DNA from: GCA-2732805 sp964516605
Lineage (GTDB): Bacteria > Pseudomonadota > Gammaproteobacteria > Coxiellales > Coxiellaceae
DNA length: 14,870 nucleotides
Assembly (NCBI GenBank): GCA_964516605.1
Contig: CAZFAA010000045.1
Coordinates: 1 to 14,870 of the forward strand
Direction of reading: 5' to 3'
Part shown: piece after piece, positions 6,822 to 13,348 of the stretch
How the letters are laid out: every line of letters begins with the position of its first letter
How positions within the stretch are numbered: position 1 is the stretch's first letter
Translations under genes and position numbers: made by a program
Notes under the pieces: model-generated
Told to the model about the DNA's origin: nothing
Database searches by the model: none
The model's input: the letters and a program-made list of their open reading frames with translations, nothing else

Positions 6822-7109
6822 GTGAGGGTAGCTATCCTCTCCCTCTTAATCGCCCTGCACACACTTGCTTTGTGCGGGGCGTCAATAAAAGGAAGCAATT
6901 CCCAGCTGTTTGGCGCTGAATTTCCTTATGCGTCGCCCATTATAGGTTCTATGGCGGCGATTCTACTTATGTATGGAGCTGCTATTCAAGGATTTTCCAC
7001 AAATAAATTATGTTTTGCTGCGGGTGTGTTTCATACATTCTTGTTACAAATAATTTATGATGGAGTATCGCAGGACCCAGTTTGTCATTCAGCGATTCAT
7101 GGCCGGTAA
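6822..7109 (+). CDS. Small predicted membrane protein, unknown function (second of three)
   Basis: Not recognised. It has 95 residues if read from GTG at 6822, which comes two codons after an in-frame stop and has no visible ribosome site. Expression is therefore less certain than for its neighbours, and decay is possible. The first 19 residues form a hydrophobic, signal-like helix (MRVAILSLLIALHTLALCG). Two more likely helices follow at about 39-56 and 62-79. The third contains CFAAGV at 64-69, part of a CFxAGVx4LxQ pattern shared exactly with the third gene. That agreement argues that the reading frame is, or recently was, coding. The tail is polar, with one further Cys. Confidence 0.5.
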   Translation: MRVAILSLLIALHTLALCGASIKGSNSQLFGAEFPYASPIIGSMAAILLMYGAAIQGFSTNKLCFAAGVFHTFLLQIIYDGVSQDPVCHSAIHGR

Positions 7110-7125
7110 AAAAACACCGTTTTTT
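7109..7125 (+). terminator. Possible terminator after the second small gene
   Basis: AAAAAAC (7109-7115) and GTTTTTT (7119-7125) form a perfect 7-bp inverted repeat with a 3-base loop, starting at the stop codon. The stem is nearly all A-T, but it ends in a U tract as an intrinsic terminator would. Confidence 0.35.
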
Positions 7126-7245
7126 CGGGTTATATTGCATAGCTTAGTCTGAATATGGCTTTCGGAATAGCTCACTCAGTACTTGCTTAACCCGCTGCAA
7201 GATTTGCCCATCAGCGGATCATTTTGCATGAGAAATTTCGCTGTG

Positions 7246-7281
7246 CTGCTCACCTATTTATCTATATGCTTCACTGCTCAC
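7246..7281 (+). repeat. Direct repeat CTGCTCAC, 28-base period
   Basis: CTGCTCAC occurs at 7246-7253 and again at 7274-7281. The shorter GCTCAC core occurs at 7170-7175 and 7386-7391 as well. Function unknown; spacing between the four copies is irregular. Confidence 0.5.
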
Positions 7282-7392
7282 TTAAGTGTTCCTCCAAACT
7301 GCTCGCGCCGCTGAACAACGGGTCTGGCAAGCATAGGTACTCTGACGTATTGCCCCGCTCATGAAATATTAAGGCTGACCACTTTGCTCACG

Positions 7393-7417
7393 AATCGTCG
7401 TGAACGACACGGCGATT
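7393..7417. repeat. Strong 10-bp hairpin
   Basis: AATCGTCGTG (7393-7402) pairs with CACGGCGATT (7408-7417) with a single T-G wobble, around the 5-base loop AACGA. It is the most stable short hairpin seen in the intergenic DNA of this window. No T run follows on the plus strand and none on the minus, so it is not a simple terminator. Confidence 0.55.
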
Positions 7418-7482
7418 TAAAGGGTTTAACTGCTTGAAAAAGGCTGGGAATTTCTAGAATCGCCTGCTCTGACACCAAAATA

Positions 7483-7511
7483 TATACAAATGATAGATTG
7501 TTTGCTAGAAT
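7483..7511 (+). promoter_or_regulatory. Possible promoter of the third small membrane-protein gene
   Basis: TATACA (7483-7488) and TAGAAT (7506-7511) are 17 bases apart, and the -10 box ends 29 bases before the ATG at 7541. CTAGAATC also occurs about 50 bases upstream, at 7453-7460. Moderate match only. Confidence 0.4.
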
Positions 7512-7540
7512 CCGTCCGATTATTTTTAGAGGGGAAAGTC

Positions 7541-7822
7541 ATGAGAAATGTTGGGGTTTTTCTTTTTGGAGTGTTTGCCAATTTTTTTGTAACTAATGTC
7601 AACCAATTGAATAGCATGTCTAATGTACAGAGGCAGCAAGCTACAGCAGCCGCGGCTTTCTTGCTCGTTTTACATGGATTACATAATAGAAATCATGCCG
7701 ATCTAGAGCGAACCTGTTTTTTCGCAGGTGTCGGTGCCATGGCGTTGGTGCAACTTTTCTTCTTCCCACAGGCATTTTTAGTAACGCAGGCTGAAGACTA
7801 TGGGCCTGCACCAGGTTTTTAA
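7541..7822 (+). CDS. Small predicted membrane protein, unknown function (third of three)
   Basis: Not recognised. The frame is open further upstream, but ATG 7541 is chosen because AGAGGGG (7528-7534) lies 6 bases before it. The product is 93 residues with three likely membrane helices: MRNVGVFLFGVFANFFV at the N-terminus, about 34-47, and about 58-80. It carries AAFxLxxxG (38-46), shared with the first gene, and CFxAGVx4LxQ (59-71), shared with the second. This links all three as probable relatives. A Gln/Asn-rich loop (21-34) and a His/Asn-rich loop (45-52) separate the helices. The tail ends EDYGPAPGF. Its TAA overlaps the rph TAA on the other strand in TTAA. The good ribosome site supports translation. 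Confidence 0.65.
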   Translation: MRNVGVFLFGVFANFFVTNVNQLNSMSNVQRQQATAAAAFLLVLHGLHNRNHADLERTCFFAGVGAMALVQLFFFPQAFLVTQAEDYGPAPGF

Positions 7823-8535
7823 CTTGCCAATGCTGCTTGCTGTAACTGATGAATTTCACTGATTCCCTGTTTTGCTAGTGTAAGTAGTGCGTTAAACTCA
7901 CTTTCGCTAAAGGGCTGTCCTTCCGCAGTGCCTTGCAATTCAATAAAGGAATTTGCATTGGTCATGATAACATTCATATCAGTGTGAGCATGAGAATCTT
8001 CGGCGTAATCGAGATCCAGAACTGGGACACCGTTGTATATGCCAACTGAAATGGCGCCGATCATGTATTTGATTGGGTTAGCTGTAATGTAACCACGCGC
8101 TTGCATGACGCACACGGCATCAACGAGTGCTACATATGCACCGCTAATGGCTGCCGTGCGGGTGCCACCATCTGCTTGTAAAACATCGCAATCAATTTTA
8201 ATCGTGTATTTATTAATGAGAGTTAAATCAATTGCGGCACGCAGCGAACGCCCAATGAGCCGCTGAATTTCAATTGTGCGCCCACTTTGTTGGCCACGTG
8301 ATGCTTCACGGTCCATGCGTGTATGTGTGGAGCGGGGTAGCATACCGTATTCTGCTGTAAGCCATCCTTGATTACTGTCTTTTAAAAAACGCGGCACACC
8401 GTCTTCAATGCTGGCTGTACACAATACTTTTGTATTACCAAATTCCGTGAGTACGGAGCCTTCAGCATGGCAGGTAAAATGACGTGTAAATTTAATGGGA
8501 CGCAATTGGTTAGGTTGGCGCTGGCTGGGTCTCAT
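7819..8535 (-). CDS. rph: Ribonuclease PH
   Basis: Phosphorolytic 3'-5' exoribonuclease that trims tRNA and structured RNA 3' ends. The 238 residues equal the full-length E. coli protein. Landmarks are RPIKFTRHF near the N-terminus, LTAEYGMLPRSTHTR at 59-73, EIQRLIGRSLRA at 89-100, DGGTRTAAISGAYVAL at 122-137, and the catalytic-site acidic residues Asp180 and Asp186 in DYAEDSHAHTDMNV. The C-terminus is intact, unlike the truncated allele of E. coli K-12. GAGG lies about 8 bases before the ATG. The gene diverges from yicC across a 138-base spacer in which no convincing promoter was found for either side. It converges with the third small membrane gene, overlapping its stop codon by four bases. 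Confidence 0.97.
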   Translation of the reverse strand: MRPSQRQPNQLRPIKFTRHFTCHAEGSVLTEFGNTKVLCTASIEDGVPRFLKDSNQGWLTAEYGMLPRSTHTRMDREASRGQQSGRTIEIQRLIGRSLRAAIDLTLINKYTIKIDCDVLQADGGTRTAAISGAYVALVDAVCVMQARGYITANPIKYMIGAISVGIYNGVPVLDLDYAEDSHAHTDMNVIMTNANSFIELQGTAEGQPFSESEFNALLTLAKQGISEIHQLQQAALAS

Positions 8536-8673
8536 ATTAGATCCTCGGTTGCTGCGGTAGTTAATTGCGCAAGGGTAACGGGTTTGGCTAAGGCTGGCAA
8601 GTTGTTCATGTTATAGAGTAAACTCCAGCTGCATAAAGTTTCATAGGTTCTGATCAATCTTAGGGAGTGATGC

Positions 8674-9534
8674 ATGATATCCAGTATGACTGGTTATGCG
8701 CGTGAACAAGCGCAAGTACCCTCTGGTGGTATTACGTGGGAAATACGTTCTGTAAATCACCGTTATTTAGAAATGGCATTTCGCTTACCTGAAGCGTTGC
8801 GTCATCTAGAAGTGGTGTGGCGCCATGTGATCGCACAGAATGTGACGCGCGGTAAATTAGATGTCACGTTAAAATTTCAGCCAGAAGAATCTGTTGCAGA
8901 GTATGCACTCAACCAAACGTTGCTTGCGCAATTAAATCATTGTGCACAGCAGGTAGCCGATTCTTTTCCAAACGCACACACATCGGTTGACGCTATTTTG
9001 AATTGGCCAGGCGTGCTGAAAACACAAGAAGCTGATATGGAAGTCGTGGCGGCTGCAGCGACAGATGTGCTGACTACCACACTTAAAAAGCTAAGTGACA
9101 TGCGTTTGCGTGAAGGAAATTGTTTGGCTGATTTTTTTAATGAGCACTTGCAAACAATGCGTGGTAATGTGCGGCAAGTAACTCAGCTGATGCCACAGGT
9201 TATGAAGGCGGCTCATCAGCGTATTGTTGAACGTTTTGCAGAATTGAAATTGGAATTGGATCCAACGCGGCTGGAGCAAGAACTGGTGTGGCTCGCGCAA
9301 AAAATCGATGTTACAGAAGAGTTAAAACGCTTATCCTGGCATATGGATGAGTTTGAGCAAACGATAGAGCGAGGCGGGGTAGTCGGCAGGCGTTTGGATT
9401 TTTTAGCGCAAGAGCTGAATCGTGAGGCCAATACCTTGGCGAGTAAGTCAATTGATGCTAGTGTTACACACGTAGCCGTTGAGCTAAAAGTATTGATCGA
9501 ACAAATTCGTGAGCAGGTACAAAATATTGAGTAA
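8674..9534 (+). CDS. yicC: YicC/YloC-family endoribonuclease
   Basis: Member of the widespread YicC family, reported to be an endoribonuclease and linked in E. coli to small-RNA decay. The 286 residues align end to end with E. coli YicC (287). The N-terminus is MISSMTGYAR, followed by WEIRSVNHRYLE (22-33). The C-terminal domain (DUF1732) has EQELVWLAQKIDVTEEL, VGRRLDFLAQELNREANT, ASKSID and the terminal LIEQIREQVQNIE. The ATG at 8674 has AGGGAG 6 bases upstream; an overlapping ATG at 8670 is in a different frame. It heads the plus-strand yicC-gmk-rpoZ-spoT-ridA-recG series and overlaps the start of gmk. The biochemical function comes from family knowledge. Confidence 0.95.
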   Translation: MISSMTGYAREQAQVPSGGITWEIRSVNHRYLEMAFRLPEALRHLEVVWRHVIAQNVTRGKLDVTLKFQPEESVAEYALNQTLLAQLNHCAQQVADSFPNAHTSVDAILNWPGVLKTQEADMEVVAAAATDVLTTTLKKLSDMRLREGNCLADFFNEHLQTMRGNVRQVTQLMPQVMKAAHQRIVERFAELKLELDPTRLEQELVWLAQKIDVTEELKRLSWHMDEFEQTIERGGVVGRRLDFLAQELNREANTLASKSIDASVTHVAVELKVLIEQIREQVQNIE

Positions 9535-10147
9535 TGATGGCACGCTTTATGTGATTGCAGCACCGTCGGGTTGTGGTAAGACCAGTCTTGTTCATGCACT
9601 CGTAAAAAATGAAAAAAACATCGAGATTTCTGTTTCCTATACCACACGTCCTGCACGTCCAGGCGAGCAAAATGGGGTGGATTATCATTTTGTGGATGAC
9701 GCTACGTTTACTAAGATGATCGAAGACAATGATTTTTTAGAATACGCTCAGGTCTTTGATTATCAGTACGGTACCTCGCGTCAATGGATCATCGATACAT
9801 TAAATCGTGGCGTGGATGTCATTTTGGAGATTGATTGGCAAGGTGCGCGCCAAGTTGGGCGGCTGTTTCATCATATTAAATCTATTTTTATTATTCCCCC
9901 GTCACGCACCGCGCTGCGGCAACGTTTGCAGATGCGTAAGCAAGATTCAGAAGAGGTAATTGAGCGACGCATGCAACAGGCTATTTCTGAAATGTCGCAT
10001 TATCATGAATTTCGTTATTTGATCGTGAATGATGAATTTGAGCGGGCACTGGATGATTTGCGGTGTATTGTGCACGCAGAACGGTTGAAGCAGCTTTATC
10101 AGGTGCCGGCGTTGGCTGATTTATTAGAGAGCTTGCTTGCAACGTAA
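9527..10147 (+). CDS. gmk: Guanylate kinase
   Basis: Phosphorylates GMP to GDP with ATP, supplying the guanine nucleotides that SpoT also acts on. Read from TTG 9527 it is 206 residues, matching E. coli Gmk (207). The P-loop is APSGCGKTS, with Cys where Ala is usual. YTTRPARPGEQNGVDYHFV is the GMP-binding region, followed by YGTSR, the LEIDWQGARQV segment, and a C-terminal SEEVIERRMQQAISEMSHY. No ATG is in frame near the start. TTG 9527 gives SNDGTLYVIAAPSG, which fits the family, and has CAGG 9 bases upstream. GTG 9509 would add six residues but has no ribosome site. Either way it overlaps yicC, suggesting translational coupling. Confidence 0.95.
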   Translation: MSNDGTLYVIAAPSGCGKTSLVHALVKNEKNIEISVSYTTRPARPGEQNGVDYHFVDDATFTKMIEDNDFLEYAQVFDYQYGTSRQWIIDTLNRGVDVILEIDWQGARQVGRLFHHIKSIFIIPPSRTALRQRLQMRKQDSEEVIERRMQQAISEMSHYHEFRYLIVNDEFERALDDLRCIVHAERLKQLYQVPALADLLESLLAT

Positions 10148-10254
10148 GTTTCAGACATAGGTCTATCTTTTGCACGATCAATAGATTAAAATACCGGCTC
10201 GTATTGTTCTGCATTCAGATATTCAAAATAAAATAATGATTTAATGAGGTTTTT

Positions 10255-10563
10255 ATGGCTCGCGTTACAGTTGAAGATTGTCTTACAAAAGTTAAAAATC
10301 GTTTTGACCTGATCATCAAAGCATCAAAACGCGCGCACCAGCTCGAGCTTGGGGCCGCTGATCCAACTGTGCCACGTGAGAATGATAAGCCAACGGTAAT
10401 TGCACTGCGTGAAATTGCCGCTGGAAACGACATCACGAAGACGCGTACGGAGCATGATGTTGAAGTGGATTTGGTTGAATTCACGACTTCCTATAAAGGT
10501 CATCCTAAGGCGAACGTTAAAAAATTAGTCGTGGATGACGATTTTGAGGATGATCTGGACTGA
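10255..10563 (+). CDS. rpoZ: DNA-directed RNA polymerase omega subunit
   Basis: Small subunit that helps fold and bind beta' and, in proteobacteria, forms part of a ppGpp site on RNA polymerase. The 102 residues contain the omega core: MARVTVEDCL, then NRFDLIIKASKRAHQL (15-30), and ENDKPTVIALREIAAG (42-57). It is about ten residues longer than E. coli omega and ends in a markedly acidic tail, VVDDDFEDDLD. GAGG lies 5 bases before the ATG. A 107-base gap separates it from gmk; no good promoter was found there, so read-through from yicC-gmk is likely. The pairing with spoT just downstream is conserved in gammaproteobacteria. Confidence 0.95.
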   Translation: MARVTVEDCLTKVKNRFDLIIKASKRAHQLELGAADPTVPRENDKPTVIALREIAAGNDITKTRTEHDVEVDLVEFTTSYKGHPKANVKKLVVDDDFEDDLD

Positions 10564-10600
10564 TTTTTTTCGCCGTGAAAGGTATATCGCCCTGACAATT

Positions 10601-10789
10601 TTACGGGTCAGCTGCCAACCACGGTTGATTTGCATAATGCGCCAACATCTGGTTGCACACTCTCTTAACTAACGCATCCATACTGTGACGACGATTCTCG
10701 ATTTTTAGCTTATGCTTCGCCGTAGCATAGCCGCCTTGTGCCACATCAAAATATTCTCTATTATCGTAAGACGCCTTAGTGCCACCCAT
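10601..10789 (-). CDS. Possible small protein in the rpoZ-spoT spacer
   Basis: Not recognised, and uncertain. An ATG on the minus strand opens a 62-codon frame that fills almost the whole spacer between rpoZ and spoT. The residue mix looks protein-like: YFDVAQGGYATAKHKLKIE, then ENRRHSMDALVKRVCNQ, and a C-terminal HYANQPWLAADP. The frame can be extended to a TTG at 10834, inside spoT. Against it, no ribosome site is visible, and its ATG overlaps the proposed spoT ATG in CATG, so its leader would lie in spoT coding sequence. It may be a genuine small gene, a fragment, or coding-capable repeat DNA. Confidence 0.3.
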   Translation of the reverse strand: MGGTKASYDNREYFDVAQGGYATAKHKLKIENRRHSMDALVKRVCNQMLAHYANQPWLAADP

Positions 10790-12929
10790 GGAGAATGTAT
10801 TGCGATTACTTCGTAAGCTGCGCAGAAAAATCAATTATCTTGAGCCAGATCAAATAGAGCAGATCCGGCGTGCCTATTTTGTGGCACTGGAAGCGCATCG
10901 GCGTCAGAAACGCTATACGGGTGAGCCGTATATCACCCATCCTGTTGCAGTGGCCTGTATTTTGGCTGAGATGAAGCTCGATTACCAAAGTATTATAGCG
11001 GCCCTGTTGCATGACGTGATTGAAGATACGAATGTTAATAAGAACACCTTAACGGAAAAATTTGGTCAGTCTGTCGCTGAGTTGGTTGATGGTGTGAGTA
11101 AGTTGACCCAAATTGAATTTGCCAACAAAGATGAGGCGCAAGCAGAGAATTTTCGCAAAATGGTTTTTGCGATGTCACGTGATATTCGGGTGATCTTAGT
11201 TAAGTTAGCCGACCGTTTGCACAACATGCGCACGCTGCATTATTTACCACGGCATAAGCAGCAGCGGATTGCGAAGGAAACTCTTGAAATTTATGCGCCT
11301 ATTGCCAGACGTTTGGGTATGCGTTCTATTTTGGTCGAGTTGGAAGAATATGGATTTAGTGCATTGCATCCAATGCGTTACAGAATATTAAAAGACGCCG
11401 TGCGCAAGGCGCGTGGTAATCGTAAGCGTGTCTTGAGTTTAATTGATAAAACCCTTCGAGAAGGGTTGGTGACGAGTAAATTACCACCCAGTCGTGTGAT
11501 GGGGCGTGAGAAGCATTTATATAGTATTTATCGAAAAATGCGTAATAAACACATTCCCTTTACTGAAATTATGGATGTGTATGCATTTCGCATCATCACC
11601 GATAGTGCGGATACTTGTTATCGTGTATTGGGTTTGGTGCACGGTTTATTTAAACCCGTCCCTGAACGATTTAAGGATTATATCGCCATTCCTAAAGCCA
11701 ATGGCTATCAGTCGTTACACACGACATTATTTGGCCCTTATGGCTTGCCTATTGAAGTGCAAATACGCAGTACGGAGATGGAGCATTTGGCATCCAGTGG
11801 TATTGCAGCACATTGGATTTATAAAGCCAACAGTCAAGATATCGAGCAATCGCAATTGCGCGCACAACGTTGGGTTAAAAATTTGTTGGAACTGCAAAAA
11901 AGTTCTGGGGATTCGTTAGAATTTATTGAAAGCGTTAAAGTGGATTTATTTCCTGATGAAGTGTATGTGTTTACACCAAAAGGTAAAATTATGGAATTGC
12001 CTGTGGGTGCCACAGCAGTTGATTTTGCTTACGCAGTGCATACGGATATTGGCAACAGCTGTGTTGCTGTGAAGATTGATCGACAATTGGCACCTTTATC
12101 GGCTGTATTATCTAATGGTCAAACGATGGAGGTGATTACCTCATCACGCGGTCGTCCGAATCCAGCATGGTTGGATTTTGTTGTGACGGGTAAAGCGCGT
12201 AGTGCGATTCGGCATTATTTAAAAAATCAGCAAAAATCAGAGGCTGTTGCATTGGGCCGGCAATTACTTGAAAAATCACTCCATACGTTGGGAATTGATT
12301 TTAATAAAGTGCCTGAGCCGGCTTTTAAATTTGTATTGGATGAGGCATTAGTAAAGAGCAAAGATGATTTATTAAGTGAGATTGGTTTAGGTAATCGTTT
12401 GGCCATATTAACAGCAGAACGTTTGGCTGACGTGGTGCATGTGGCACACGATTCGAATATCAAAAAAGTTGTACCGAATAAACAAGTGCCCTTGATTGTG
12501 AAAGGCACAGAAGGTATGGTGCTGGAATTTGCTAGTTGTTGTTGTCCTATACCCGGTGATCCGATTATTGGTATCTTACAACGGGGTAAGGGTATCGAAG
12601 TGCATTTGGAAAAATGCCGGCACATTATTAAGCTGTTAAGTAATGCTCAAAATTGTGTGCCACTGCGCTGGGCCGATGAGATGAAGGGGGAGTTTCCAGT
12701 GAGTGTGCGTGTTGAAGTGCTCAATCAACGCGGTATTTTAGCTATTATTGCAGCAGCTGTGTCGGATGCAGATGGCAATATTGATGATATTAGTGTCTCG
12801 GATCGAGATGGGCAGCATTACAAAATTGTATTTAAATTACTGGTGAGAAATCGCGATCATTTAGCTGAAATTATACGTTCATTACGCCAGGTACCGAACG
12901 TGATCCGCTTGGTCAGAGGAGTGAATTAA
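10788..12929 (+). CDS. spoT: Bifunctional (p)ppGpp synthetase/hydrolase SpoT (Rel/SpoT family)
   Basis: Makes and degrades the stringent-response alarmones (p)ppGpp. From ATG 10788 it has 713 residues (E. coli SpoT 702). In order: an HD hydrolase domain with EPYITHPVAVA and LLHDVIEDT (His75-Asp76); a synthetase domain with the RFKD motif (294-297), in the RXKD class of bifunctional enzymes, then YIAIPKANGYQSLHTT and EVQIRS; a TGS domain starting near DLFPDEVYVFTPKG; the Cys-rich FASCCCPIPGDPI region; and a C-terminal ACT domain from FPVSVRVEVL. The start is unsure. ATG 10788 and GTG 10779 lack a ribosome site. TTG 10800 has GGAG 6 bases upstream and gives an N-terminus nearer in length to E. 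coli. It ends two bases before ridA starts. Confidence 0.96.
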   Translation: MENVLRLLRKLRRKINYLEPDQIEQIRRAYFVALEAHRRQKRYTGEPYITHPVAVACILAEMKLDYQSIIAALLHDVIEDTNVNKNTLTEKFGQSVAELVDGVSKLTQIEFANKDEAQAENFRKMVFAMSRDIRVILVKLADRLHNMRTLHYLPRHKQQRIAKETLEIYAPIARRLGMRSILVELEEYGFSALHPMRYRILKDAVRKARGNRKRVLSLIDKTLREGLVTSKLPPSRVMGREKHLYSIYRKMRNKHIPFTEIMDVYAFRIITDSADTCYRVLGLVHGLFKPVPERFKDYIAIPKANGYQSLHTTLFGPYGLPIEVQIRSTEMEHLASSGIAAHWIYKANSQDIEQSQLRAQRWVKNLLELQKSSGDSLEFIESVKVDLFPDEVYVFTPKGKIMELPVGATAVDFAYAVHTDIGNSCVAVKIDRQLAPLSAVLSNGQTMEVITSSRGRPNPAWLDFVVTGKARSAIRHYLKNQQKSEAVALGRQLLEKSLHTLGIDFNKVPEPAFKFVLDEALVKSKDDLLSEIGLGNRLAILTAERLADVVHVAHDSNIKKVVPNKQVPLIVKGTEGMVLEFASCCCPIPGDPIIGILQRGKGIEVHLEKCRHIIKLLSNAQNCVPLRWADEMKGEFPVSVRVEVLNQRGILAIIAAAVSDADGNIDDISVSDRDGQHYKIVFKLLVRNRDHLAEIIRSLRQVPNVIRLVRGVN

Positions 12930-12930
12930 C

Positions 12931-13323
12931 GTGGCAGTGAAAATCATTGAAACACAGCAGGCGCCTAGAGCGCCCGGAATGTATTCTCAAGCGGTAGCCT
13001 ATGGCGATTTGCTCTTTGTTTCAGGGCAATTGGGTATTGATCCTGCAACGGGTGATTTTGTTTCAGATTGCTTTGCAGATCAGGTGCAGCGTGCATTTAA
13101 AAATTTAAATGCTATTGTTGAACAGGCTGGTAGCACCTTAAAAAATATAATTAAACTGAATGTCTCAATTGTTGACATCGAAAAACTCGCTATTTTTAAT
13201 AGCATCATGCCTCAATTTTTAAGTACCCCCTACCCAGCACGTGCTGTTGTCGGTGTGCACGCATTACCACGAGGTGCTCTGGTTGAGATAGAAGCGATTG
13301 TTGGGATGAGGCATGAGAGTTGA
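12931..13323 (+). CDS. ridA: RidA family reactive enamine/imine deaminase
   Basis: Hydrolyses reactive 2-aminoacrylate and related enamines/imines to keto acids, protecting PLP enzymes. The 130 residues are typical. Conserved features are APGMYSQAVAYGDLLFVSGQLGIDP near the N-terminus, PARAVVGVHALPRGALVEIEAI near the C-terminus, the substrate-carboxylate-binding Arg104, and Glu119 (equivalents of E. coli Arg105 and Glu120). The start is GTG, one base after the spoT stop, with GGAG 9 bases upstream inside the spoT end, so translation is coupled. The last codons overlap the apparent recG ATG at 13313. The spoT-ridA-recG neighbourhood is familiar from Pseudomonas. Confidence 0.95.
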   Translation: MAVKIIETQQAPRAPGMYSQAVAYGDLLFVSGQLGIDPATGDFVSDCFADQVQRAFKNLNAIVEQAGSTLKNIIKLNVSIVDIEKLAIFNSIMPQFLSTPYPARAVVGVHALPRGALVEIEAIVGMRHES

Positions 13324-13348
13324 GTCTTATGCTCTAACATGTGTCTAA
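13313..13348 (+). other. recG: Apparent recG start codon and in-frame stop
   Basis: ATG at 13313 overlaps the end of ridA and has GGGA 6 bases upstream. It reads MRVESYALTCV and then meets TAA at 13346-13348. The very next codons give GVGSKTAEQLAKL, the conserved start of RecG. In relatives the residue before GVG is typically Lys or Thr (for example the ALKGVG of Pseudomonas). The upstream residues also fit that alignment (LTCV-x-GVG against VTAL-K-GVG). So the TAA most likely sits where a sense codon such as AAA belongs. Confidence 0.7.

Larger units (their letters stand above)
7126..7482. other. Non-coding, structured intergenic segment
   Basis: No credible gene fills the 431 bases between the second and third small genes; all frames are broken by stops. 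This part is visibly less AT-rich than its flanks. It contains two hairpins: CCGCTG (7192-7197) with CAGCGG (7212-7217), and a 10-bp stem at 7393-7417. GCTCAC occurs four times on the plus strand (7170, 7248, 7276, 7386), three of them as TGCTCAC. It could be a small-RNA locus, a dispersed intergenic repeat or a decayed insertion; sequence alone does not decide. Confidence 0.5.

Noticed and set aside
6822..6884. Lipoprotein signal in the second small membrane protein (LALC near residue 18).
   Set aside because: Leu immediately before the Cys does not fit the lipobox, which needs a small residue there.
7270..7370. Very short minus-strand reading frames, one after a GGAGGA-like site, in the non-coding segment.
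   Set aside because: They are 26 codons or fewer, with no sign of conservation, and are better treated as part of the structured non-coding region.
9216..9656. Minus-strand frame of about 146 codons across the yicC-gmk junction.
   Set aside because: It runs opposite two confidently identified genes and its Ser/Cys-rich translation is typical of an antisense frame.
11506..11919. Plus-strand frame of about 137 codons within spoT.
   Set aside because: The spoT frame is intact throughout and carries the synthetase motifs; this is an out-of-frame reading.
12227..12625. Minus-strand frame of about 132 codons within spoT.
   Set aside because: Antisense to the spoT TGS/ZBD region, with no start signal and no recognisable content.
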